Assembly: GCA_037130535.1 (NCBI GenBank)
Contig: JBAXSU010000146.1
Location: 1 to 9,019, forward strand
Direction of reading: 5' to 3'
From: VFMC01 sp037130535
GTDB lineage: Bacteria; Actinomycetota; Acidimicrobiia; Acidimicrobiales; Ilumatobacteraceae
Length of the DNA stretch: 9,019 nt
Shown: piece after piece, positions 1 to 6,071 of the stretch
Layout of the letters: every line of letters begins with the position of its first letter
Numbering within the stretch: the stretch's first letter is position 1
Program-made: the position numbers and the translations under genes
The notes under the pieces: generated by a model
What the model saw: only the letters and a program-made list of their open reading frames with translations
The model's database searches: none
What the model was told of the DNA's origin: nothing

Positions 1-1345
1 CCCGCCGACCCCCTCCCGGCCGCCGACCACCACCACGCCGCCCACCACCACCATGGCACCCACCACCACGGTGCCGCCGACCACCACGGTGCCGCCGACC
101 ACCACCGTGCCGCCGTCGACCACGCTGCCGGTCGTCGTTCCTGCGTCGCCCAGCACGACAGTGCCACCCCCGGCGGCACCTGCCGGCACGGTCCCGCCCT
201 GGGCAGTTCCCAGCCTCTCCGTCGAACAGCGGAAGACATCGTCCACCAAGCCCGCCGGGTACCTGCCCATCCAGCCGTACCGCATGCTCGACACCCGCAC
301 CGGACTCGGCGGACTCAGCGCACCGCTCGGCGCCGGCGAGATCCTGCCGCTCGTGTTCACCGGAGTGCCCGGTATGCCGTCCGACGCTGTGGCCGTGATC
401 CTCAACCTCACGGTGGTCCGTCCCACCACCGACACGTACCTCCTCGTCTGGTCGGGTCGGCAACCTCGACCGCTCAGCGCATCCACCAACGTCGATGCAG
501 GAACGGTCAAGGGCACGCTCGTCATGTCTCGCCTCGGGAGCAACAACGACGTGTACATCTACAACAACACGGGTCGAGCCGATGTCGTGGTCGATGTGGT
601 GGGCTTCTGCTCACCGTCGAGCAACATGGGTGTGGTGGCCATCGAGCCCCAGCGCATCTTCGATTCGCGCGACATCAACGCGCCGCTCGGCGCCGAGACC
701 GTCACACTGCCCGTGAGGGGGATCCTGGGTGTGCCCGCCAACGCTGAGGTCGTCGCCATGAACGTCACCGCTACCGACGCCTCGAAGGACAGCTTCCTCT
801 CCGTGTGGCCGTCTCACCTGTCCGACCCGGGCACGTCGAACGTGAACGTCGTTGCCGGCAACGTTGTGCCGAACCTTGTGCTCACCCAACTCGATCCAAA
901 TGGGCGGGTGAGCGTGCGCAACGCGTTCGGCTCCACCGACGTGGTGGTCGACGTGCTCGCCAGTTTCGCGACCGATGCACCCGGTCGCTTCGTGGTGGTC
1001 GATCCACTCCGCGTGCTCGACACCCGCTCCGGCATCGGCACACCGCCGGATTGGCGATTCGGTCCTCTGTCCGTGCCGATGTTGGGCATCGGGCCCATCC
1101 CCGAGTCGAGGGTGACGGGAGTGGTGTTGGCCACGTCGTGCGCAAACACCAGCAACGCTGCGTTCATCACCGTCGGCCCCAAGGGCGAGCGACAGCACCG
1201 GACGTCGAACCTCAACGTAAAGGCGGGTGGGACGGCGTCGAACCTGGTTCTCGCCAGGCTTGGCCACGCTGGTGAGGTCACCTTCCGAACCAACAGCAAG
1301 GCTGCTCACCTGATCGCCGACGTGGTCGGCTACATCACCGAGTGA
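1..1345 (+). CDS. Secreted/cell-surface protein with Thr/Pro linker and three C-terminal beta repeats (5' partial)
   Basis: The reading frame is open from the first bases (first full codon at 2), so the gene starts upstream. The ATG at 53 lies inside a Pro/Thr stretch that continues on both sides and is unlikely to be the start. Numbering from that ATG, residues 1-50 are a PTTTV-type linker typical of wall-spanning or surface proteins. Three related repeats follow at about 70-185, 194-305 and 312-428. Each begins with an 'R-x-[LIF]-D-[ST]-R' motif (RMLDTR, RIFDSR, RVLDTR), has a central hydrophobic/Asn-Thr segment then an 'STN/TSN' motif, and ends in a 'VVDVVGF' / 'IADVVGY' strand. This repeat type is common in exported proteins of Actinobacteria and is presumed to be a beta-rich adhesive or structural module. 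No catalytic motif is visible. A signal peptide, if present, lies outside the window. The repeats contain few Cys (codons near 611 and 1139). The stop is TGA at 1343-1345. The exact function is unknown. Confidence 0.8.
   Translation, partial: PPTPSRPPTTTTPPTTTMAPTTTVPPTTTVPPTTTVPPSTTLPVVVPASPSTTVPPPAAPAGTVPPWAVPSLSVEQRKTSSTKPAGYLPIQPYRMLDTRTGLGGLSAPLGAGEILPLVFTGVPGMPSDAVAVILNLTVVRPTTDTYLLVWSGRQPRPLSASTNVDAGTVKGTLVMSRLGSNNDVYIYNNTGRADVVVDVVGFCSPSSNMGVVAIEPQRIFDSRDINAPLGAETVTLPVRGILGVPANAEVVAMNVTATDASKDSFLSVWPSHLSDPGTSNVNVVAGNVVPNLVLTQLDPNGRVSVRNAFGSTDVVVDVLASFATDAPGRFVVVDPLRVLDTRSGIGTPPDWRFGPLSVPMLGIGPIPESRVTGVVLATSCANTSNAAFITVGPKGERQHRTSNLNVKAGGTASNLVLARLGHAGEVTFRTNSKAAHLIADVVGYITE
62..115 (+). 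repeat. Tandem 18-bp coding repeat (TTTVPP x3)
   Basis: Three back-to-back copies of an 18-bp unit encode Thr-Thr-Thr-Val-Pro-Pro. Copies 1 and 2 are identical and copy 3 differs by one silent base. A degenerate fourth unit (STTLPV) follows, and similar Pro/Thr codons precede it to the window edge. This in-frame minisatellite forms the extended linker of the surface protein and could change length by slippage without shifting the frame. Confidence 0.85.
260..1336 (+). repeat. Three diverged ~115-residue protein repeats
   Basis: The repeats lie at about 260-607, 632-967 and 986-1336. Shared landmarks in order are R-x-[LIF]-D-[ST]-R, a Gly-Val/Ile-Pro turn (GVPGMP, GVPANA, GIGPIP), a hydrophobic strand with NLT/NVT/NTS, a [YF][LI]xV[WG] strand, an STN/TSN-V/L-N/D strand, a TLVMSRL / NLVLTQL / NLVLARL strand, and a final [VI][VA]DV[VL] strand. 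Nucleotide identity between copies is low, so the duplications look old. These are domain repeats, not a recombination-prone DNA repeat. Confidence 0.75.
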
Positions 1346-1355
1346 CGTCGAGTCG

Positions 1356-1373
1356 GTAGGGCTCAGGCCCTGC
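1356..1373 (+). terminator. Weak stem-loop after the surface-protein gene
   Basis: An inverted repeat AGGGC/GCCCT with a TCAG loop can be extended by a U-G and a G-C pair to 7 bp. It lies 10 nt after the stop codon. No T-tract follows, so termination is only plausible, as is usual for factor-independent-like hairpins in high-GC actinobacteria. The stem is short. Confidence 0.3.
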
Positions 1374-1423
1374 GACGCCGGCGCGGCAGCGTGGGTATGG
1401 GCCTGGCGCAGTCGCCATCGGTT

Positions 1424-1437
1424 CAGTGCGCGCACTG
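1424..1437. promoter_or_regulatory. 14-bp perfect palindrome upstream of glpX
   Basis: CAGTGCGCGCACTG is its own reverse complement. It sits 40 bp before the glpX start in the 132-bp gap between the surface-protein gene and glpX. It could be a dimeric regulator's operator. A chance GC-rich palindrome is the main alternative, and no regulator family is recognised. Confidence 0.25.
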
Positions 1438-1477
1438 GGGCGGCGGCGGGTGGGCAGGGCGGCTACGGTGAGCGGCG

Positions 1478-2461
1478 ATGAGCGCTCCTGATCGAAACCT
1501 TGCACTCGAACTCGTCCGCGTCACCGAAAGTGCAGCACTGGCCGCCTCGCGGTGGGTGGGTCGTGGCGACAAGAACGGTGCCGATGGCGCGGCCGTCGAT
1601 GCCATGCGCACCGTGCTGTCCACCGTCAGCATGGACGGCATCGTGGTCATCGGCGAGGGCGAGAAGGACGAAGCGCCGATGCTCTTCAACGGCGAGCAGA
1701 TCGGCGACGGTCAATCGCCGCGGGTCGACGTTGCGGTCGACCCAATCGACGGCACCAGCCTCACCGCACTCGGCCGGGCAAACGCCATCTCGGTCATCGC
1801 CGTCAGCGAGCGTGGCAGCATGTTCGACCCCGGCCCGTGCTTCTACATGCGCAAGATCGCTGTCGGCCCCGACGCCGTGGGTGCCATCGACATCACCGCC
1901 TCGCCCACGCAGAACCTGCGCTGGATCGCCAAGGCCAAGGGCACCACGGTGCGCGACCTCACGGTGGTCGTGCTCGACCGGCCCCGCCACGACGACCTCA
2001 TCGCCGAGATCCGCACCAGCGGCGCACGGGTGAAGCTCATCTCCGACGGCGACATCTTCGGCGCCATCGCCACCGCCTGGCCCGACGCCGGCGTCGACGT
2101 GCTGTTCGGCATCGGGGGCACCCCCGAGGGCGTCATCGCGGCTGCCGCGCTGAAATGCATGGGCGGCGAGATCCAGGGTCAGCTGTGGCCGCGGTCGGAA
2201 GCCGAGCGCGAAGCCGCCCTCGCCGGCGGCTACGACGTCGACGCCGTGCTCACCACCGACGACCTGGTGCGTGGCGACGACGCGTTTTTCGCTGCCACCG
2301 GCATCACCGACGGCGAACTGCTTCGTGGTGTGCGCTTCAGCCCGCGCGGCGCGCACACGCAGAGCCTGGTGATGCGGTCACGCAGTGGCACGGTGCGCCT
2401 CGTCGAGGCCCACCACCGCCTCGACAAACTGTCGGGCTTCGCTGCGATCGACTACGCCTGA
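1478..2461 (+). CDS. glpX: Fructose-1,6-bisphosphatase class II (GlpX)
   Basis: A cytosolic enzyme of gluconeogenesis that hydrolyses fructose-1,6-bisphosphate to fructose-6-phosphate and phosphate using divalent metal. The 327-residue length is normal for the GlpX family. Visible motifs: GRGDKNGAD (28-36, with D31 the likely first metal ligand), GEGEKDEAPML (59-69), the lithium-sensitive-phosphatase signature DPIDGT (88-93), RHDDLI (170-175), SDGDI (189-193) and GIGGTPEG (211-218, with E217 the expected metal ligand). All expected catalytic and metal positions are retained. The ATG start is preceded by GGTGAG at 1467-1472 with a 5-nt spacer. A TACGGT element at 1464-1469 would also fit a leaderless start 9 nt downstream. 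The upstream gap is 132 bp, so the gene probably has its own promoter. Its 3' end overlaps the convergent oxygenase-like gene by 10 bp. Confidence 0.95.
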   Translation: MSAPDRNLALELVRVTESAALAASRWVGRGDKNGADGAAVDAMRTVLSTVSMDGIVVIGEGEKDEAPMLFNGEQIGDGQSPRVDVAVDPIDGTSLTALGRANAISVIAVSERGSMFDPGPCFYMRKIAVGPDAVGAIDITASPTQNLRWIAKAKGTTVRDLTVVVLDRPRHDDLIAEIRTSGARVKLISDGDIFGAIATAWPDAGVDVLFGIGGTPEGVIAAAALKCMGGEIQGQLWPRSEAEREAALAGGYDVDAVLTTDDLVRGDDAFFAATGITDGELLRGVRFSPRGAHTQSLVMRSRSGTVRLVEAHHRLDKLSGFAAIDYA

Positions 2462-3171
2462 GGTCCGTCGAGCCCGGCTGCCTTGCGCAGCAGGGGCTCG
2501 GGTAGATCAACCGGTGTGATGCGAGCGCCGCCACGTGCGTTCACCCGGGAGGTGACGATGGTGCACTCGCGCCCGGCATGCTGGCCCACCACCCGGTAGC
2601 GCGTGGCCGGGAAGTAGAACCGCGACACCGTCTGCATCACCGTGCCGATCTGCACCACGCAGGCGCCCGGGCGGGGCGGCACCTCCACTGCCCGGTCGCC
2701 GAGGCGCACCTGCAGCCCGCCCCACTCGTCGTGGTGCGTCAGGGTGAACAGGTCGCTGTCCTGGCGGATGCCGGTGGTCTGCCGGGCACGGACACGCTTC
2801 GTCTCAGCCGTGGCACGCACTGCAGCCACGACCAGGTCGGGTTCGGGCGACACGAACGAGTCGAACCGGTCGATGGTCTGCCCGAGGGTGAGGGCCAGGC
2901 CACGTGTGAGCCAGCGGGCGACCCGCGCCATCTCTGCAGCCCACAGCGTGGTGAGCGGTGTGATCTCCTCCGGGGCGACGATCGCCCGCGATCGCTCGAT
3001 CATCTGGGCCACCAGTCGCTCGTCGACACCGTGCCCCTCGAGGTACAGCGCCCCGGTGAGGTGCGCCGCCATGCGCAGGTCGTCGACGAATGCCAGGCCC
3101 GCCGCAGAGTACGGGTCGGCGATGAATCCTCGGATGTCGGCCACCGGCAGCGCAGGCTCCACGCCGTGCAT
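2452..3171 (-). CDS. Isopenicillin N synthase-like 2OG/Fe(II)-oxygenase fold protein with substituted metal ligands
   Basis: The product is 239 residues, shorter than the ~300-350 usual for the family. The N-terminal part (about 9-65) matches the DIOX_N pattern: PVADIRGF, then a helix, then GALYLEGHGV (40-49). The C-terminal part matches the 2OG-FeII oxygenase jelly-roll: FTL, GGLQVR (151-156), VEVPPRPGACVVQIG, then FPATRYRVV. By alignment to the usual 'H-T-D ... T-L ... GGLQV' and 'A-T-x-H-R-V' motifs, the first His is Arg136 (R-Q-D138), the distal His is Tyr192, and the RxS motif that binds 2-oxoglutarate reads R-E-C (201-203). It is therefore probably not a standard Fe(II)/2OG dioxygenase. 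His146-His147-Asp148 lie nearby and could be an alternative site. The start at 3171 is the only in-frame ATG consistent with the family N-terminus. No clear Shine-Dalgarno precedes it. Upstream in-frame codons would run into the divergent HNH gene. The substrate is unknown. Confidence 0.65.
   Translation of the reverse strand: MHGVEPALPVADIRGFIADPYSAAGLAFVDDLRMAAHLTGALYLEGHGVDERLVAQMIERSRAIVAPEEITPLTTLWAAEMARVARWLTRGLALTLGQTIDRFDSFVSPEPDLVVAAVRATAETKRVRARQTTGIRQDSDLFTLTHHDEWGGLQVRLGDRAVEVPPRPGACVVQIGTVMQTVSRFYFPATRYRVVGQHAGRECTIVTSRVNARGGARITPVDLPEPLLRKAAGLDGPQA
2469..2500. terminator. Strong hairpin inside the convergent glpX / oxygenase-like gene end
   Basis: The outer stem CGAGCCC (2469-2475) pairs with GGGCTCG (2494-2500) over 7 bp. 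After a small 1x2 internal loop, the inner stem GCTGC (2477-2481) pairs with GCAGC (2487-2491) around a 5-nt loop. It starts 7 nt after the glpX stop and lies within the last codons of the opposing gene. There is no T-tract on either side. The symmetry and place suggest a shared bidirectional terminator. Coding constraint on the opposing gene makes this less certain. Confidence 0.4.
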
Positions 3172-3254
3172 CGTAGGGCGAACGTCGTCCCAGGCATGCC
3201 GATGCGGCCCGTGCCGACGAGCCGTCCAACTCTTCTTCGCCCACGTGTTGCAAG

Positions 3255-3268
3255 CGAACAAATGTACG
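3255..3268. promoter_or_regulatory. Near-consensus LexA (SOS) box
   Basis: CGAACAAATGTACG matches the Gram-positive/actinobacterial LexA core GAAC-N4-GTTC with one mismatch (GTAC for GTTC). It sits exactly between the -35 and -10 elements of the HNH-gene promoter, where a repressor would block polymerase. From memory, some DUF222/HNH (13E12-type) genes of Mycobacterium tuberculosis belong to the LexA regulon, which fits. Binding here is inference. Confidence 0.4.
3261..3266 (-). promoter_or_regulatory. Possible -10 element for the oxygenase-like gene
   Basis: Read on the minus strand this is TACATT, a TAnnnT-type -10. It would give a leader of about 80 nt before the ATG at 3171. No convincing -35 is present 17 bp upstream. 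It overlaps the LexA-like box, so both divergent genes could respond to the same repressor. Confidence 0.2.
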
Positions 3269-3311
3269 TCTAGGGTGCCCGATGTTCCGATCTTCCCCTC
3301 GGAACCAGATC

Positions 3312-3342
3312 GAACCCCCACGTGGGGTTCCCGACATGTCGG
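3312..3342 (+). promoter_or_regulatory. Two adjacent dyads in the HNH-gene leader
   Basis: GAACCCC (3312-3318) and GGGGTTC (3324-3330) form a perfect 7-bp stem with a 5-nt CACGT loop. Immediately next to it, 3331-3342 is the perfect 12-bp palindrome CCGACATGTCGG. Both lie between the proposed promoter and the GTG start at 3387, so they would be in the mRNA leader. They could act as attenuator, mRNA-stability or protein-binding structures. The ATG at 3336 is inside the palindrome. Confidence 0.35.
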
Positions 3343-3374
3343 TTGCTGGTCGCCTGCTGTCGTTGCGGGTGCGT

Positions 3375-3381
3375 GGGGAGG
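3375..3381 (+). promoter_or_regulatory. Strong ribosome binding site deciding the HNH-gene start
   Basis: GGGGAGG lies 5 nt before the in-frame GTG at 3387, the best Shine-Dalgarno match among the candidate starts. The alternative ATG at 3282 has only AGGG nearby, and the ATG at 3336 has none. Confidence 0.6.
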
Positions 3382-3386
3382 TGCGT

Positions 3387-4721
3387 GTGAACACGGGTGC
3401 GTTGGCAGTTTCAGGTACGAGTGGTGCACGCGGGTCCTCGCCGCTGGTCGACCGATTCGATCGGGTCGCCGGGGCCGATGTCTCGTTGCTCGACGAGGTG
3501 GCGGTGTCCAGCCTGCTCGGCGATGTGGCGGGTCTGACGCGATTCCTCCAAGCCCGCGAGATCGATCTGAACCAGCGGCTGCGGCAGTTGGCCGCGCAGT
3601 GCCCGGGGGTCGATCCGACGGCGATCAACGCCCGCTCCACCGGCCGCTCGGCAGGCGGTGCCGGGCGGGCGCTCGAGCGCGCCGAGCAGGCCACGCAGGC
3701 ACCCGAGCTGAAAGCGTCGATGGATCAGGGTCGCCTGTCGGGCGAGCATCTCGATGCGTTCTCCGCCGCGCTGCGGTCACTCGAGCCCCGTCTGCGACCT
3801 GCGCTGCGGGCGTTGGAAGCCGACCTCGTCGCACGGGCCGTCGCGCAGCGGGCGACGGTCGAACAGTTCCGCGGCTGGCTGCAACGCGAGATCCGGTCGA
3901 TCGAAACCGACGACGGCAAACAACGCCTCGAGCGCCAGAAACGCGACACCCGATGCCGAGTGTGGGTCGACCCGAACTCGGGCATGCTCCGGCTCGCTGC
4001 GGCGCTCGATCCCGAACTCGGTGCAGTGTTCTCGCATCTCCTCGTCGAACAACTGCACACCCGCCTCGCCCAACCCCGGCCGGCCGAGTGTCCCACCGAC
4101 CCGCTCGACGCCATGGACTGGCAGCGCGCCCACGCCTTGATCGACCTCATCACCGGCGCAGCTGGCCCGATCGGGAAACCCGAGGTCATCGTCGTGATCG
4201 ATCAGCAGACGTTCGAACACGGACGGCACGCCCGCTCGAAGGTCGAGTGCGGGCCAGGTATCGACCTGCCCATCGACACCATCCGCACCATCGCCGGCCG
4301 GGCGAGGTTCGTGCCGGTCGTCGTCAACGGCGACGGCGTCGTCATCGCCCAGGGCGATCCGGTGCCCAGTTACGAGCAGATCGCCCAGTCACTCTCTCGG
4401 CCGGTGGGGCTCGACCACGGGCGCAGTCGACGCCACGCCGGCGTGCGCCAGCGGCGCGCACTCCGGGCGATGTACCGCACCTGCGCCATCCCCGGCTGCG
4501 GGCGGCACATCTCCATCACCGAAGCCCACCACATCCACGTCTGGGAACGTGGCGGGCTCACCGATCTGGCCAATCTGCTGCCGCTCTGTCGGCATCACCA
4601 CGACCGACTCCACGCGGAGCGATGGCACCTGTCGATGGGCGCCGACCGCAGCATCACCGTCCATGCCCGCGACGGAACCCTCCTCATGGCCACCGGCCCA
4701 CCCCAGCTGCAATGGGAGTGA
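3387..4721 (+). CDS. DUF222/HNH endonuclease-like protein (13E12 repeat family)
   Basis: From the GTG the product is 444 residues. A long Ala/Arg/Leu-rich, mostly helical DUF222-type region covers about 20-330, including charged helices around 130-190. A C-terminal HNH nuclease domain covers about 352-415: the zinc-type pairs CAIPGC (C366, C371) and C401...HHH (403-405), the EAHHI core (H381/H382), the WERGGLTDLANL segment with N396, then H409 and W413. All residues expected of a working HNH site are present. The family is abundant in Actinobacteria and its role is unsettled; DNA cleavage during damage response or mobile DNA activity has been suggested. Upstream in-frame ATGs at 3282 (479 residues) and 3336 are possible. 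The first 35 codons from 3282 have less GC-biased third positions, the proposed transcription start falls at 3283, and the best ribosome site precedes 3387. The gene is transcribed divergently from the oxygenase-like gene. Confidence 0.85.
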   Translation: MNTGALAVSGTSGARGSSPLVDRFDRVAGADVSLLDEVAVSSLLGDVAGLTRFLQAREIDLNQRLRQLAAQCPGVDPTAINARSTGRSAGGAGRALERAEQATQAPELKASMDQGRLSGEHLDAFSAALRSLEPRLRPALRALEADLVARAVAQRATVEQFRGWLQREIRSIETDDGKQRLERQKRDTRCRVWVDPNSGMLRLAAALDPELGAVFSHLLVEQLHTRLAQPRPAECPTDPLDAMDWQRAHALIDLITGAAGPIGKPEVIVVIDQQTFEHGRHARSKVECGPGIDLPIDTIRTIAGRARFVPVVVNGDGVVIAQGDPVPSYEQIAQSLSRPVGLDHGRSRRHAGVRQRRALRAMYRTCAIPGCGRHISITEAHHIHVWERGGLTDLANLLPLCRHHHDRLHAERWHLSMGADRSITVHARDGTLLMATGPPQLQWE

Positions 4722-4740
4722 GTGGGGGGCGCGCGGGCGG

Positions 4741-4764
4741 TGTCGCGCACGCAGATCCGCGACA
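4741..4764 (+). terminator. Stem-loop downstream of the HNH gene
   Basis: TGTCGCG (4741-4747) pairs perfectly with CGCGACA (4758-4764) across a 10-nt loop, 19 nt after the HNH-gene stop. There is no following T-run. The 128-bp convergent gap between the HNH gene and the dehydrogenase gene (4722-4849) holds nothing else I recognise beyond a GC-rich palindrome at 4836-4845. Confidence 0.3.
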
Positions 4765-4849
4765 ACAAGCGGAGTCCAGGCAACGACGCAAGCGACCGAA
4801 GTCACGCGCCGCCGCAGGCATCACCGCGCACCCGAGGCGGCCGCCCCGG

Positions 4850-5629
4850 TCAGTCGCGCTGGACCAGGCTCGAGGCGCGGCGGGTGAACCAACGCGGGCT
4901 GATGCTGGTGGCGCCAGCGAGGCCCTTGTAGATGGCGCCGGGCACCGAGAGGGCCTTGCCGCGGGCGACGTCGTCGAGGCCGGCTCGGGCCACGACGTCG
5001 ACGTCGAGCCACGCAAACGACGGATAGTTCGTGGCGTACGACTCGGTGCTGCTCACACTCTGGAACTCGGTGCGCGTGAGGCCCGGGCACAGCGCAGTCA
5101 CCTTCACTCCGGTGCCACGGGCCTCTTCGTGCAGGCTCTCGGTCAGGCTGGTCACGTAGGCCTTGGTGGCGGCGTACACCGCCAGTTTGGGTGCCGGCTG
5201 GAAGCTGGCGACGCTACTGACGTTCAGCAGATAGCCGCGCCCACGGGGCACGAACGTGCTCAACGCGGCGTGTGACAAGCGGGTGAGGGCGGTGATGTTC
5301 AACGCGATCTCGCGTTCCAGGCGGTCGGCGTCGAGGTCGTGGAACACGCCCGACGTGCCGAAGCCGGCGTTGTTCACCACCAGGTCGATCGGGTCGGTGT
5401 CGCTGGCGATGCGGGCCTCGACGGCACGCACACCCTCGGGCGTGGTCAGGTCGGCTGCCAGCACCTCCACGTTTGGGAAGCCGAGAGCCAGTTCTTCGAG
5501 TCGGTCGACGCGGCGTGCCACCACCACCTGCGCGATGCCCGCGGAACCGAGGATGCGGGCCATTGACTCGCCGATACCCGACGACGCACCCGTCACCAGA
5601 GCGCGCCGGAAAGGAAGTTTCGCTGCCAT
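4850..5629 (-). CDS. Short-chain dehydrogenase/reductase (classical SDR)
   Basis: The 259-residue product has the classical SDR layout: the Rossmann nucleotide motif TGASSGIG (13-20), AADL with D60 and L61, NNAG (86-89), the catalytic Asn in N111-I-T, the catalytic Ser in NVSS (136-139), the YxxxK pair Y152/K156, and CPGLTRTEF (181-189). Arg39-Arg40 after the second strand suggest NADP(H) preference (inference). No signal peptide or membrane helix is obvious, so it is a soluble oxidoreductase. The substrate cannot be read from sequence. The ATG at 5629 fits the family N-terminus. No Shine-Dalgarno precedes it, but TACACT lies exactly 6 nt upstream, fitting a leaderless transcript. The gene starts 23 bp after the atpC stop on the same strand, so read-through from the ATP synthase operon is also possible. 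Confidence 0.9.
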   Translation of the reverse strand: MAAKLPFRRALVTGASSGIGESMARILGSAGIAQVVVARRVDRLEELALGFPNVEVLAADLTTPEGVRAVEARIASDTDPIDLVVNNAGFGTSGVFHDLDADRLEREIALNITALTRLSHAALSTFVPRGRGYLLNVSSVASFQPAPKLAVYAATKAYVTSLTESLHEEARGTGVKVTALCPGLTRTEFQSVSSTESYATNYPSFAWLDVDVVARAGLDDVARGKALSVPGAIYKGLAGATSISPRWFTRRASSLVQRD

Positions 5630-5635
5630 GGAGGC

Positions 5636-5641
5636 AGTGTA
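5636..5641 (-). promoter_or_regulatory. -10 element for leaderless transcription of the SDR gene
   Basis: Minus-strand TACACT is followed by 6 nt and then the ATG at 5629. This spacing puts +1 at the A of the start codon, the pattern common in leaderless actinobacterial genes. No recognisable -35 was found. It lies between the atpC stop and the SDR start. Confidence 0.35.
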
Positions 5642-5652
5642 CGAGCGGCCCG

Positions 5653-6069
5653 TCAGTGTGCGCCGGGCGAGGCGGTGATACCGCCGCTGGCGGCGAGACG
5701 GGCGTGGGCCCGACTGAGTGCCGCAACACCCTCGGCGTCGTGCTCGTGGCGCAGACGCTCTTCGGCACGCTCCTTGGCCGCCAGGGCCCGGGCGCGATCG
5801 ATCTCCTCGCCCAGCTCGGCAGCGTCGGAGAGGATGCTCACCGTGTTGCCGCTCACCTGCACGAACCCACCGTGCACGGCGGCGTCGACCACCGTGCCGT
5901 CGGCCAGCGAGATGCGGGTGTGGCACTCGGTGACGGCACCCAGGAACGGAGCATGGCCAGGCAGGAAGGCGATCTCGCCACCGCCGAGGGTGCGCGTGAT
6001 GACCTGTGTGGCCTCGCCGGAGAAGAGCACCCGCTCCGGCGAGACGACCTCGACCTGCATGGTGGCCAT
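5653..6069 (-). CDS. atpC: ATP synthase F1 epsilon subunit
   Basis: The 138-residue product is the usual size. The N-terminal beta-sandwich runs to about residue 84 and carries FLPGHAPFLGAV (35-46) and GGFVQVSGNTVSILSD (67-82). A C-terminal Ala/Glu/Arg-rich helical pair runs about 85-127 (EEIDRARALAAKERAEER), followed by a short Ser/Gly tail. Epsilon is part of the F1 central stalk, couples gamma to the c-ring and can restrain ATP hydrolysis through its C-terminal helices. The ATG at 6069 begins 2 nt after the atpD stop. A second ATG three codons in (6060) is an equally possible start. The position as last gene of the atp cluster is standard. Confidence 0.93.
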   Translation of the reverse strand: MATMQVEVVSPERVLFSGEATQVITRTLGGGEIAFLPGHAPFLGAVTECHTRISLADGTVVDAAVHGGFVQVSGNTVSILSDAAELGEEIDRARALAAKERAEERLRHEHDAEGVAALSRAHARLAASGGITASPGAH

Positions 6070-6071
6070 GG

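Larger units (their letters stand above)
3248..3276 (+). promoter_or_regulatory. Sigma70-like promoter for the HNH gene
   Basis: A -35-like TTGCAA (3248-3253) and a -10-like TAGGGT (3271-3276) are separated by 17 bp in a locally AT-richer patch. Transcription would start near 3283. That falls just inside the upstream ATG at 3282 and favours translation from a downstream start (GTG 3387). If initiation slid one base it could instead make a leaderless ATG at 3282. Confidence 0.4.

Noticed and set aside
3282..3386. Upstream ATG (3282) as start of the HNH gene
   Set aside because: It has only a weak ribosome site, less coding-like third positions, lies at the predicted transcription start and would put two dyads in coding sequence. 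It is kept as an alternative, not the preferred start.
3172..3429. N-terminal extension of the oxygenase-like frame up to an ATG at 3429
   Set aside because: It would run antisense through the divergent promoter and the HNH-gene start. Its sequence is not like the DIOX_N domain, which begins just after 3171.
4836..4845. GGCGGCCGCC palindrome near the SDR 3' end
   Set aside because: Short, made only of G and C and without a loop, so expected by chance in this base composition.
2642..5275. Very long plus-strand open frame (877 codons) across the oxygenase-like, HNH and SDR genes
   Set aside because: It is Arg/Pro/Ala-rich with no family motif and covers three well-supported genes on both strands. 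It is an artefact of few stops in GC-rich DNA.
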